Origin: Bicyclus anynana
Taxonomy: Eukaryota; Arthropoda; Insecta; Lepidoptera; Nymphalidae
Assembly (NCBI RefSeq): GCF_947172395.1
Contig: NC_069106.1
Coordinates: 5,518,001-5,582,000 of the forward strand
Direction: 5' to 3'
DNA: 64,000 nucleotides
Both the position numbers and the translations under genes were made by a program. Numbering within the stretch: the first letter of the stretch is position 1; each line of letters starts with the position of its first letter. Below, piece by piece: positions 53,119-62,833 of the stretch. Under the pieces are notes generated by a model that ran no database searches, was not told the origin of the DNA, and saw only the letters and a program-made list of their open reading frames with translations.

Positions 53119-53192
53119 ACAGGGATAAGCTTGTGCTAGCAGTATATACGACAATAGTTCTATGGTGGGCATCAAACCTAGAACCTTACGTA
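53119..53192 (-). mobile_element. SINE-IV fragment
   Basis: Minus strand TCTAGGTTTGATGCCCACCA (B-box region), then TAGAACTATTGTCGTATATA and CTGCTAGCACAAGC, as in the other copies. Confidence 0.5.
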
Positions 53193-53885
53193 TTTTAATA
53201 CAGACCATTTCCCGTAGAACTATTAAAGTTTTAAATTCTTTAACCTAGTTGCTTGTATGTGTGTGGGTATTTCTTTTAACGCAATACAAGGAACTATAAC
53301 TCAAATTAAACAGATTTCTCTGAAAGAATATTACTCGGGGTTATCATACTTGATAAAAATAAAGAATTGTTACTTATTAAAGAAAGCCATAGTACGCTGT
53401 CGGAGCGATTAAAAATGCCGCCTAATAAGGTCAGCACGTAACGAAATGGCGCTATCTTATCTCGGAGCCGAATGTACTCAAATTAGGTACGCCGTAACTG
53501 GTTATAACCGGTCGAGATAACAATAGTTATTAACATATTACTTAACGTATTAAAGAAATAATTATAATTATGTATATTGTATTTTAGGGAAAAGGTGTGA
53601 ATGATATCTTTAAAAAAAAAACAAAATGTTCAGTCAGCCATGTTTATAATTTAATTTTTATTTGTATGATGCGGGCCGACGATATCAAGACGGTTGCAGG
53701 GAAGTCGCTAGATGCAGGCGGCTCAAAAAGTGTTGGTGGGAAGTTAAATAAAATAAATAAATAACTTTTTATTTCGGTCTAGAAGGGTTAGTAAGATTAG
53801 TAACAATATTTACCTTAAAAACTATGTTAGTATTATTAGTAAACCTAAACACATAGAGTTAAGAGCCCGGTCAACAGTGGACATA
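53193..53885. repeat. Mostly unassigned; RTE scrap at about 53670-53735
   Basis: GGGCCGACGATATCAAGACG, GTTGCAGGGAAGTCGCTAGA and TGCAGGCGGCTCA match the RTE C-terminal coding end (plus strand). The rest is A+T-rich. Confidence 0.45.
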
Positions 53886-54302
53886 TATGTCCTGGAAATA
53901 ATTATATTTAACCATGCGCGAGGATATTGTGAGTGTTACGACAAACACAGTATCTGGAGATACAGTATAACGTAACGGCACGGCAGAGGTGTTAAACCCT
54001 TAAACATAAACAACCGTAAATACACCGGGGACCATACCTGAAGTGTTATTTTGAAACTATGATTTTGTAACTTAACAGAGTGAGTTTCGAATTCGTCTTA
54101 TCTTTCCCTGTCTATAGTATGGTGTTAGACAAATGACAGATAGAGTTGAGGCTAAAACTGTCGAGTTATAAAAACATCGTTAAAGAATAGCGCTAAACAC
54201 AGCATGTGGTATGACATTACACTGTATCTCCAGATATGGTATTTTGTTTTAACATACATAAATAACGTCCTCGCACATAATTACATTTACAGACATATAA
54301 AT
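53886..54302. mobile_element. Diverged inverted-repeat element with GTATCTNNAGATAC motifs
   Basis: ATGTCCTGGAAATAATTATA then GCGCGAGGATATTG and ACAGTATCTGGAGATACAGT on the left match, inverted, CACTGTATCTCCAGATATGG then GTCCTCGCACATAATTAC on the right. A third ACTGTATCTGAAGATACGGT hairpin is at 54461-54482. Confidence 0.55.
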
Positions 54303-54889
54303 AATTTTATAAAAACTCAAAAATACCCTGTGAAAGGAATTTATAGTAAGAACTGTTTCTAACAAATACAAAGAACTGCGCTTTTTCAAATGTTAATCAT
54401 TTTAAGATACAGTGTTTTGTCATTACATTGTCATACTAAGGCACTGCCGTGTCTTGAACTAACACTGTATCTGAAGATACGGTGTTGTGCCGTGCCATAA
54501 ATAAGTGTGATGCCTTTCCCTGATGAGTTCTGTAATAAAAGGCTATGCCTACTATTGATAATAACATAACAAACATGTTCATAACATGGTATGCAGAATA
54601 CCTACCTTGTCAACGTCAAATACTTTATCAACCGTCAGTAACACGATTGTGTGTTTATCGCGCGCTATAGAACATTTCTACATAATAGTCGATAATGTTT
54701 GCTAACACTGATACGTTGTATATATATCTTCTACAGGTATTTATAAAGTAGGTACATGCGTAGCTTGATTTAGATATGTACTGTGCAAGGGTTGTCGACA
54801 GAAGATGGCAATTTATCATATATGGACTATTATATTACTATTCATCAAGTTTTACTTATAGTCTCATATATTAGTAATTATTTATTTTG
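54303..54889. other. A+T-rich sequence, nothing else recognised
   Basis: Contains the extra GTATCT palindrome noted above and a TAAGATACAGTGTT half site near 54403. Confidence 0.35.
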
Positions 54890-55170
54890 TGGTGGCGGTG
54901 GATTTACAAAACGGAGGTCCTGGGTTCGATCCCCGGCTGGGCCGATTGAGGTTTTCTTAATTGGACCAGGTCTGGTTGGTTAGTTACCACCCTACCGACA
55001 GAGACGTACCTCCAAGCGATTTAGCGTTCTGGTACGATGTCGTGTAGAAACCGAAAGGAGTGTGGATTTCATCCTACTCCTAACAAGTTAGCCCGATTTC
55101 ATCTTAGATTGCATCATCACTAAACATCACGTGAGATTGTAGTCAAGGGCTAATTTGTAGGAAAAAAAAG
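54890..55170 (+). mobile_element. SINE-I, small 5' truncation
   Basis: GCGGTGGATTTACAAAACGG, GGTTCGATCCCCGGCTGGGC (intact B box), body with a deletion after GGTCTGGTTGG, A-rich end. Confidence 0.85.
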
Positions 55171-55199
55171 ATGGGATCGTTATTATTGACGGATAGAAT

Positions 55200-55876
55200 G
55201 AATAAGTACTAAAATGTGGCATCCCTAAGACATAGTATATTCACACACGCGTCAGTGTGGTTCACATATTTGTATATAATTTTTTATGTCTCATTAGATG
55301 TGATAAATTAAAAAATTGTAAACAGAAAATCGTTTAATTTAGAAATGTGACATCCCTAAAATATAAAGTTTAGTCATACACGCGTCACATACAATATGTA
55401 CCTACATCCATATCGCCATGTGTGAAACTTGAACAAATAATGGAATGTCGCGTTTGGCTCGTTTGCTCGATAGCGGTTGGCTTAGTTAGGGTAACCACAT
55501 TTACGCTATCATTGTGTATTTTAGCCATTGTGTGGATTCTATCGCACACGATAATGGAACGGATTACCATTTTGGCATTTGCCTATTTAGTTATTTACCT
55601 ATAGTCATGATTGCCATTCAATTTACAATACAACCTTCCATTTCTACATTAAACAGGGAATCTACCATTGAAATTCTCAATTTTATTTGTGACTCTGTTT
55701 TCATTGTGTACTCTCAAGTTATTTTTTTTTTAATTATATATGTTTCTTTACATCATATACTTAATAACTTGGTCATTATGTGGATCTTATTGCTAGCGAT
55801 AATAGGACGGATTACCACTATGGCGTTTGCCTATTTTCATTACATTTACAATGTAGCTAAATTAACTAAGATTTGA
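55200..55876 (+). repeat. Two diverged duplications (55213/55342 and 55526/55772)
   Basis: GTGGCATCCCTAAGACATAG and GTGACATCCCTAAAATATAA, each followed by CACACGCGTCA, form one pair. CATTGTGTGGATTCTATCGC to GGCATTTGCCTATTTAG and CATTATGTGGATCTTATTGC to GCGTTTGCCTATTTTC form another. Open hydrophobic frames here (55422-55604, 55514-55876) have no recognised family and look incidental. Confidence 0.5.
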
Positions 55877-56034
55877 TATTTTGTTCGTTTATTTGTTACG
55901 ACTTAACTCAAAAACACTACAACAGATTTTTAACTCTTTTACCATTAGTAAACCAAAACTTCACAGATTAACATATGCTATATTCTATCCCCGTAACGGA
56001 AAATACTTGGATGAAACAGCGTGGTGTTTGCTAG
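55877..56034 (+). mobile_element. Helitron-like family B, old degraded copy
   Basis: GTTCGTTTATTTGTTACGAC, AACTCTTTTACCATTAGTAA and ATGAAACAGCGTGGTGTTTG then CTAG match the family B plan loosely. Confidence 0.5.
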
Positions 56035-56115
56035 TGTATTTTGTAAACCTTAGACTATGAGGTTTGATCCTACCTTTAATGAAATAATCTGTGTCATTGT
56101 TCAGTAGTAATTTAA

Positions 56116-56304
56116 TCTATACTAATATATAAAGCTGAAGAGTTTGATTGAACGCGCTAATCTCAGGAACTACTGGTTCGATTAAAAAAATTCTTTCAGT
56201 GTTAGATAGCCCATTTATTGAGGAAGGCTTATTAGGCTATATATTATCCCTGTACTCCTACGGGAACAGAAACCACGCGGTTGAAACCGCGCGGCGTTAG
56301 CTAG
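56116..56304 (+). mobile_element. Helitron-like element, family B, complete
   Basis: TCTATACTAATATATAAAGC to ACCGCGCGGCGTTAGCTAG, flanked by A and T exactly as Helitron insertion predicts. 189 bp. Confidence 0.82.
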
Positions 56305-56879
56305 TAAATTATACAATACTGTTTGTTATATTGTGTTGTACATTAGCTGTTGTGTATTGGCCGTAATATTCTGTCCATATTGAGAAGTTTGTTCTAATAT
56401 TAGTATAAGAAATCCGTTCAATAATATTTACTGCCACAGAAATTAATTTACAAGACATATTTTGTTTACATTTTGTGGTTAATCCAATAGAAAGTCTGTT
56501 CTGGTTACCGTAACATTATACTCTGGTTAAAGTGTACATTTCAGACACTTACCTTATGTTTAAGCCTTGAAACGGGACACAAGGAAATTGCAAATTGATT
56601 ACACTTAATAAATGTTCATGTAATATAAGTAATAACTTCAAGTGGATAAATAATGAAATAGTATCCTTTATATCCTAAAGAATTACAAGTAGATATCGAA
56701 TTTTTTTTATTTATTATAATATTAACTAGAATAATATAGAGTTAATCTCAAAATTATGGCATAATAAGCATGGAAGGTGGACCAATGACTAGAGTACCTA
56801 ATTAATTTCATGATAATCCGTAAAGTTAGGATAATTTTGCCTTTGTAAACAAGGTGTTAGGTAAGATTTTATTTATATT
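56305..56879. other. A+T-rich sequence, nothing recognised
   Basis: No gene or repeat recognised. Confidence 0.35.
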
Positions 56880-57013
56880 TCATCATCATCATCATGTCAG
56901 CCGATGGACGTCCACTGCAGGACATAGGCCATTTGTAGGGACTTCCAAATATCACTGAGCCGCCTGCATCCGGAGAATACCTGCGACTCGCTTGATGTCG
57001 TTAGTCCACCTGG
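56880..57013 (-). mobile_element. RTE LINE 3' end with GAT tail
   Basis: Minus strand RWTNDIKRVAGI then, after a frameshift at AAQ, WKSL..AYVLQWTSIG and a TGACATGATGATGATGATGA tail. Sister of 1113-1232. Confidence 0.72.
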
Positions 57014-57057
57014 TTGGGGGTTGACCAACACATGAGTACTAAGATTTCATGATAATG

Positions 57058-57168
57058 TATAAACACACCCAGACACTGGAAAACTCAAAAATATTTTCTA
57101 GTTGTGGCAATCGAACCCACGGCCGTGCATGCAGGGTTTCTATCCACTGCGCCATTCGGCTGTCTATA
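57058..57168 (-). mobile_element. SINE-III, 3'-truncated copy
   Basis: Minus strand GACAGCCGAATGGCGCAGTG (A box), GCCGTGGGTTCGATTGCCAC (B box), then TAGAAAATATTTTTGAGTTT. It lies head to head beside the RTE tail. Confidence 0.78.
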
Positions 57169-57756
57169 TTGCTGAAAAGGGACAAATAATTTCGCCACCA
57201 ATGTAATCGAAATGAAACGCTGTCGGAAATGTAACTAAATACGAAAAGAAATTGGAAACGATTGTGCAATCAACGGAAAAGGAGCATCGTCGGCTTTCTC
57301 TTTGTTTGAGTTTGCGCTTAGTCGGCAGTGAGTCGCTGACGTGATCAACTGGGGGCTTGACCGCGCCAGCTAGCGGCTAGAGGCGGTGATTTACAAAGAG
57401 ATGTACACGTTACTTGTGCGACTGTACAATGTACAGTCAGCCATTCTATGGATGTGAATCGTTGGCACATTTGACTAAGGTACGTGCCGAATGTACTCTC
57501 CGGTGTAATTACTTACGAAACGGAAACGTAGTTCCGCTATGTATGTATAATCTGTCCTACAAAAAAATAAAATCGCGTTTAAAAGTGGGTGGGAAAGTGA
57601 AAAATATTTTCCGAACTAATCTCTCATGTCTACTAAGAATACAAAAAAATATCAGTAAAATCATTTCGGAGGTGTGCAACCACAAACAAATTGTGACACG
57701 TGATATTTGTATTATATGTTATCGATGGCAATTTCGATGGTTATTTCGTTGAGAAC
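57169..57756. other. Unassigned sequence
   Basis: A frame at 57414-57752 has no recognised domain. GC-richer around 57310-57390. No repeat seen. Confidence 0.35.
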
Positions 57757-57830
57757 ACCTCAATGAAAAATGATATAGTGACTGACTACTGGAATGGTAC
57801 ACCGAGTTACATAATAACCCTTGCAGGACT
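57757..57830 (+). repeat. Single copy of the 41.5-kb palindrome unit
   Basis: CTCAATGAAAAATGATATAG, GAATGGTACACCGAGTTACA, TAATAACCCTTGCAGG. Confidence 0.6.
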
Positions 57831-57950
57831 TGACTTGGGGCTCTTTAACAACTCACAAGTAGGTAGTCATAACGACAATAGCCCAAACGGTGGGAACAGA
57901 ACCGTTGACTATTTCGATATGAGTCCAGCCCCTTAACTGTGAAGCTATTG
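57831..57950 (-). mobile_element. SINE-IV copy
   Basis: Minus strand CTTCAATAGCTTCACAGTTA, GGGGCTGGACTCATATCG, GGTTCTGTTCCCACCGTTTG (B box decayed), GGGCTATTGTCGTTATGACT. Confidence 0.6.
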
Positions 57951-58194
57951 AAGTTAAATTATGAGAACGGTGTGCAGTTACTTGGAAGACGTACGTTTTA
58001 TTTAATCTCCAACTTTATTCTTTGGCATCGTAACGAAATGCTAATCGTTTTGTGATTGCCATTAACCAGCGAGTAAGTCAAGTCACTAATCAGACAATCA
58101 TTAAAAGAAAATAATGTAAATGCCGACCCGAGTTTGGAATCCAAAAATGTGAGCTATAAAAATAAGTTAAGAAAACAGATTTATGTAAAGTTTA

Positions 58195-58646
58195 GTTTTA
58201 AATAAAGATGCGCCGAGTAATACTTTTGCCGAGTAACTAGTACCGAGTTTTACTCGGTTCAATTTTTTTTTCAACCGAGTAACTAGGTTCATTCAAGTAG
58301 GCTTAGTTTACAAGCACTTTTGAAACGTCAAGTTTGACTATTTGTAGTGACTCTACCACCAGCTAAGAAGGCGCAGTCTTCTGTTGAGAAGAGCGACGAG
58401 AAACTCAAGAGTTGCTCTTTTAAATCTTTCATTTTGATTTTATTTAAATTTAATTGAGATTTTCAAAGATTTCCTAAATTACAAATAAATACTTTTTGAT
58501 TAACACTGTTGTTTTAATTATATGTACCTAAATAATGCTTTTCTTAAACAAGGTACACTCGGCATTCACCGACCGAGTTATTCGTATACATATCAAAAAA
58601 TCCGCCGAGTACCGAGTAACAACCGAGGCCCATCTCTAGTTTTAAA
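58195..58646. mobile_element. hAT MITE, 436 bp, with 8-bp target duplication and nested retroposon tail
   Basis: Element 58203-58638 is flanked by perfect GTTTTAAA (58195-58202, 58639-58646). Ends are TAAAGATGCGCC and, inverted on the right, TAGAGATGGGCC. ACCGAGT/CCGAGTAA motifs cluster at both ends (58210-58285 and 58555-58625). The centre (58290-58450) is the GATTTTGA-type retroposon tail in minus orientation. Confidence 0.9.
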
Positions 58647-59035
58647 GTATTAGGATTAGCTAATAAATATCGATTAGTGTAAAAATACTTGGCGGCCACT
58701 TCTGCAATCGTTTCGTAAACTGGTTCGGAAACCAGGTGGCACCCAACCGGCTTGTCAATGTCAATTAAAAAAAACGCGTCTGCAGGCCGGCTGTGGGCAA
58801 TTAGCATCTTCTGCGAAACAAGCGAGCCGTTTACATGCAACGACAAATTGTTTACGATTAATTGATATGATACGACATCCGTGCGATATTTTTAAGATTG
58901 ATTTCGTTTGAGATTGATGAATATATTTTAAACGTTGCAAATATTTTTCTTTTTCCTTTACCTATGCTAAGATAATAATCTATGAGACTTTTTGTGTAAT
59001 ATGCAGAGTTAGGAAATAGGGACGTCACGAAATTG
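58647..59035. other. Unassigned sequence
   Basis: A minus frame within 58544-58846 is a chance reading through the hAT end. No gene recognised. Confidence 0.35.
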
Positions 59036-59250
59036 AAAGTCAAAGTCAAAATTCATTTATTTCAATTAGGCTTAGTTTACAAGCACTTGAAAGGTCAAGA
59101 TTATGTCATAATTGAATTTAATTAAATGGTGGTAATAATAGTCGATAACTTAAAACTAAAGTTACGAGGGTTCCAAACCCGCTTTGGTCCGAGAAGAGCC
59201 CACAACAAACTCAGCCAAGGCTTTTTTTTTGTTTACCACCATTTTACAAA
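59036..59250 (-). mobile_element. Dispersed retroposon (GATTTTGA-ending family), long copy
   Basis: Starts (plus) AAGTCAAAGTCAAAATTCAT, then TTAGGCTTAGTTTACAAGCA, ACTTAAAACTAAAGTTACGA, and ends near CCCACAACAAACTCAGCCAA. Confidence 0.6.
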
Positions 59251-59565
59251 CTTATTTAAAACTAAGCGCACAGTTTAACACCAAAAGTTAAAATTAAGTT
59301 AATCAAAGCTGTAGAGGTTTTTTTCAGTTTTTCATGTTACTTACCATTTTTGTTACTTTATTTAAATTGTTTGAAATACAGTAGGTATGCAATGGTTGCT
59401 CATTGTTTCTTCCAAAAATATGTATTATTATGTAAAGTTCACTTCGGGCATCTCAAAAATGGCTGTTTAAAGTAGAACTATTTAAATGTTACGTCATCAA
59501 GCTATTGAAACTGTATTATATTGTTATAATTAGGTATTATTGCTGAACAGCTAAGCTCATTATCA
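59251..59565. other. A+T-rich sequence, nothing recognised
   Basis: No gene or repeat recognised. Confidence 0.35.
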
Positions 59566-59780
59566 GTATTTGTCTGGTGGGAGGCTTTGGCCGTGGCTAG
59601 TTACCACCCTACCGACAAAGACGTACCGCCAAGCGATTTAGTTCCGATGTCGTGTAGAAACCGAAAGGAGTGTGGATTTTCATCCACCGCTTACCAAGTT
59701 AGTCCGCTTTCATCTTAAATTGCATCAACACTTTTCTTTAGGTGAGATTGTAATCAACTTGTAAGGAATAAAAAAAAAAT
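59566..59780 (+). mobile_element. SINE-I, 5'-truncated
   Basis: GTCTGGTGGGAGGCTTTGGC to CGATGTCGTGTAGAAACCGA and the A-rich end. The tRNA head is missing. Confidence 0.8.
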
Positions 59781-60088
59781 TGCAACTTAAGAGTAAAAAC
59801 ATGTTGAAATCGTAGTCGTGTCGTTGCATTCCCTTATAAAATGCCTGAAAGGATGGAAGGACCTGTATTAGCTATGTGATAATTGGTAATGCTTAGTTAT
59901 AGGCATTTAAACGTATTATCCGTCTTCGTTTCTTGGTTTTATGGCGTTCAGGAAAGACTACCTGTGTATGTAACATAACCGGTTTCAATTATGTTGATGT
60001 CGTTTTAAATGACCACCCTTACTTATAGTACTTTAACGTCGTCTTACAAAAAGAGTAAATTATTACCAGTGTGATGCATGAATTATTC
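59781..60088. other. A+T-rich sequence, nothing recognised
   Basis: No gene or repeat recognised. Confidence 0.35.
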
Positions 60089-60451
60089 TGTTAATATTAT
60101 ATACGCGAAAGTTTGTATGGATGTTTGGATGTTTGTTACAATTTAACGCCGCTACTACTGAAGCGATTTAGCTGAAATTTGAAATATTAATAGATTTTAC
60201 TCTGGATTAACACATAGGCTACTTTTTATCCCGAAAAAATCATGGTTATCCGAGATTTGCGAAAAGTGATGATATAAATGTTTGTTACTCGTTCACGCCT
60301 CAATGAACTAAATTAGCTGAAATTTGGTATTGAGATATATTATAGCATGGATTAACACACAGGCTACTTTTTATCTCGGAAAAATCCATGGTTTCCGAGG
60401 GATTTGTGAAAAACTAAATTCCAAGCGCACGAAGTCGCTGGCGTCCGCTAG
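60089..60451 (+). mobile_element. Helitron-like element, family A, two internal units
   Basis: AATATTATATACGCGAAAGT start; GTCGCTGGCGTCCGCTAG end, followed by T. Internal units begin GTTTGTTACAATTTAACGCC and GTTTGTTACTCGTTCACGCC. Confidence 0.8.
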
Positions 60452-60612
60452 TTTACTTATAATGCTTACTTTCCCAGAAAAAAGCAATATAAACCAATAA
60501 TTCATTGTTCATGATTTTGTAAAGTAACGCCGGCTTCTATTCAATGATGATGCATATTTTCATAGGTATGTTACTCCTGTATGTTGATTTTACTTCCATC
60601 GTCAGAATAAAA

Positions 60613-60800
60613 TCTATACTAATATTATAAAGCTGAAGAGTTTGTTTGTTTAAACGATCTAATTTCAGGAACTACTGGTCCGATTTGAAAGAAAGTTTAT
60701 TTCAATGTTAGGTATCCCATATAACGAGGAAGGCTATATATTATCCCCGTATTCCTACGGGAAAGAGAACCACACAGGTGAAACCGGCGGCGTCAGCTAG
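60613..60800 (+). mobile_element. Helitron-like element, family B, complete
   Basis: TCTATACTAATATTATAAAG to GAAACCGGCGGCGTCAGCTAG, flanked by A and T. 188 bp. Nearly the same length as the copy at 56116. Confidence 0.83.
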
Positions 60801-61414
60801 TATTTAATAAATAGTAAAAGCTAAATTAAATAAAAATGTAAAATTAATTAGTCATATCAATAGAGGCAGGTGTTAATTATTCTTTACATAAAAATTGTTT
60901 TATAGTTTTGAAGGAACGGAAAATCCAACGAATTGGATTTTTTGAAACTACTTTGCACCCATCCGATTTCGCCATATTGTTTAATTTAATTAAACACTTT
61001 ATATTATTTGTCATTTTACCTTATTTATGCTTCAACTTGACTAATATATGACGCAATCGCTATGTGAGTCACGGATATGGCACAAATTAATCTGAATAGC
61101 ATGATACGTGATTATATTTACTTAGACTTGCAGAAATGTTACTCTTGATCTGCATATGTAACATGTTCGAGACACGTTTCTGTATGTAAATAACATACCT
61201 ACCAGCGGCGAAGAGTTCATGCAAGCCGATTCCTGTCGGGTTACCTTTGGAAATACGTGCATATTCATTGTTGTACTGTATCTAAATATATGATAAACCA
61301 GAGTTTGTATCACGATATATGAATTTCCTTTTCTTTGGCTTACCTTCGTCTAAATTCCATCCTTCGCCACTGATACTTACATGATGATATAGAATCATCA
61401 TATACTAGTACTCT
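60801..61414. other. A+T-rich sequence, nothing recognised
   Basis: No gene or repeat boundary recognised. Confidence 0.35.
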
Positions 61415-61893
61415 TATATACCCGACTACGGGGAAGGATAATGATTTTGGCAGTTTATGTGTGTATGTATGCGTGTATGTTCCACAGTAGCGCCTAAACT
61501 ACTGAACCGATTTTACTGAATGAGGTGTCAAAAGGTTCGTAATAATAATAGCCCTGGTAACATTCATACAAATTTTTGTATGACGGAATTCAACCATCAG
61601 ATTATAACCTCGAAAAAAAACAGAGTTAATTATCACGTGTTTGGTATCAAATAAAAGTTCTTGGTGAGCACTTCAAAAAGACACTTCATTTGATTGACTA
61701 AACGAATTATTTTCGTTAGGTGTTCATACATAGATTGCACTAAGTCTAGACCAAAACACAAGTTTTGTTTCACGATTAGCTAGCCTTTATGACTCCACTG
61801 TTAATTGAGTGGACTGTTTATTGCTAGACATGGAAAAGTTATGCGAAATAAAAAAAATAATTACATGGACAAAGTCGCGGGCATCCGCTATTA
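61415..61893 (+). mobile_element. Third Helitron-like repeat (ACCCGACTACGG start)
   Basis: TATACCCGACTACGGGGAAG, AACTACTGAACCGATTTTAC, and a 3' end AAAGTCGCGGGCATCCGC shared with family A. It differs inside from families A and B. The start is uncertain. Confidence 0.5.
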
Positions 61894-62124
61894 GTTAACT
61901 CATTAGTTATGTAAACATCAGGCAAAGTATCCTATTAAAATGACTTATAATGTAAATGGTTTTGTGTATTTCAAAAGCGTACAGTAAGCCCCGACGCAGG
62001 GTCAAATGTCACAATAAATAAACATGCAATTTGCACACCCGTCAGCGTAAATTTATGGATTGACTGTTACTATCGGCCGCGTTTATTTATGTGACGGCGG
62101 TTTTATTAAAATTAAACATTACAT

Positions 62125-62730
62125 GCCGCGATAGCCCAGTGAATACCTCTGCGCCTTCGATTCGAATGCGGGCCGGTGCATGCACCTTTTTTTTATATAT
62201 TATTCTTGACAAGTTAGCCCTTGACTACAATCTCACCTGATGGTAAGTGATGATGCAGCCTAAGATGGAAGCGGGCTAACTTGTTAGGAGGAGGATGAAA
62301 ATCCACACTCCTTTCGGTTTCTACACGACATCGTACCGGAACGCTAAATCGCTTGGCGGTACGTCTTTGCCGGTAGGGTGGTAACTAGCCACGGCCGAAG
62401 CCTCCCACCAGCCAGACCTGGACCTATTAAGAAAACCTCAATCTGCCCCGCTGGGAATCGAACCCAGGACCTCCGTTTTGTAAATCCACCGCGCATACCA
62501 CTGCGCCACGGAGGCCGTCAAAATTTTCAGTTGAGCATTAAGAAATTAAATATCACGTGTCTCAAACGGTGAAGGAACAACATCGTGAGGAAACCTGAGA
62601 ATTTTAATAATTCTCTGCGTGTGTGAATGTGAAGTTACCATTCCGCATCGGGCCAGCGTGGTTGACTATCATTTCATCATCATTCTGAGAGGAGACGTGC
62701 TAAACAGTGAGCCGAATATGGGTTGTTAAT
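62125..62730 (+). mobile_element. SINE-II split by an inserted SINE-I
   Basis: Head 62125-62186 (GCCGCGATAGCCCAGTGAAT, TTCGATTCGAATGCGGGCCG, GTGCATGCACC). The body resumes at 62520 (TTTTCAGTTGAGCATTAAGA) and runs to ACAGTGAGCCGAATATGGGT then TTAATGATGA. The TCCAAC normally between is lost at the junction. Confidence 0.82.
62187..62519 (-). mobile_element. SINE-I, full length, nested in SINE-II
   Basis: Minus strand GACGGCCTCCGTGGCGCAGT (A box), GGTCCTGGGTTCGATTCCCA (B box), complete body and poly(A). The best-preserved SINE-I in the window. Confidence 0.88.
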
Positions 62731-62833
62731 GATGAATTAAACATACAGTTTCTGAGTTTGAGTTATAAAAACTTAAATGACAACATAGGCTGGTAAACGG
62801 GTACGGTGACAATCGCCTGTATGACGTTCGTAA

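Noticed and set aside
55422..55876. A multi-pass membrane protein gene
   Set aside because: Short overlapping frames of composition expected from A+T-rich DNA, no splice signals, no recognised family.
57414..57936. Two overlapping plus-strand frames of 112 and 78 codons
   Set aside because: The second runs through a known repeat unit and an inverted SINE-IV; neither resembles a protein family.
58544..58846. 100-codon minus-strand frame as a gene
   Set aside because: It overlaps the right end and target duplication of a hAT MITE, has no recognised domain and no splice support.
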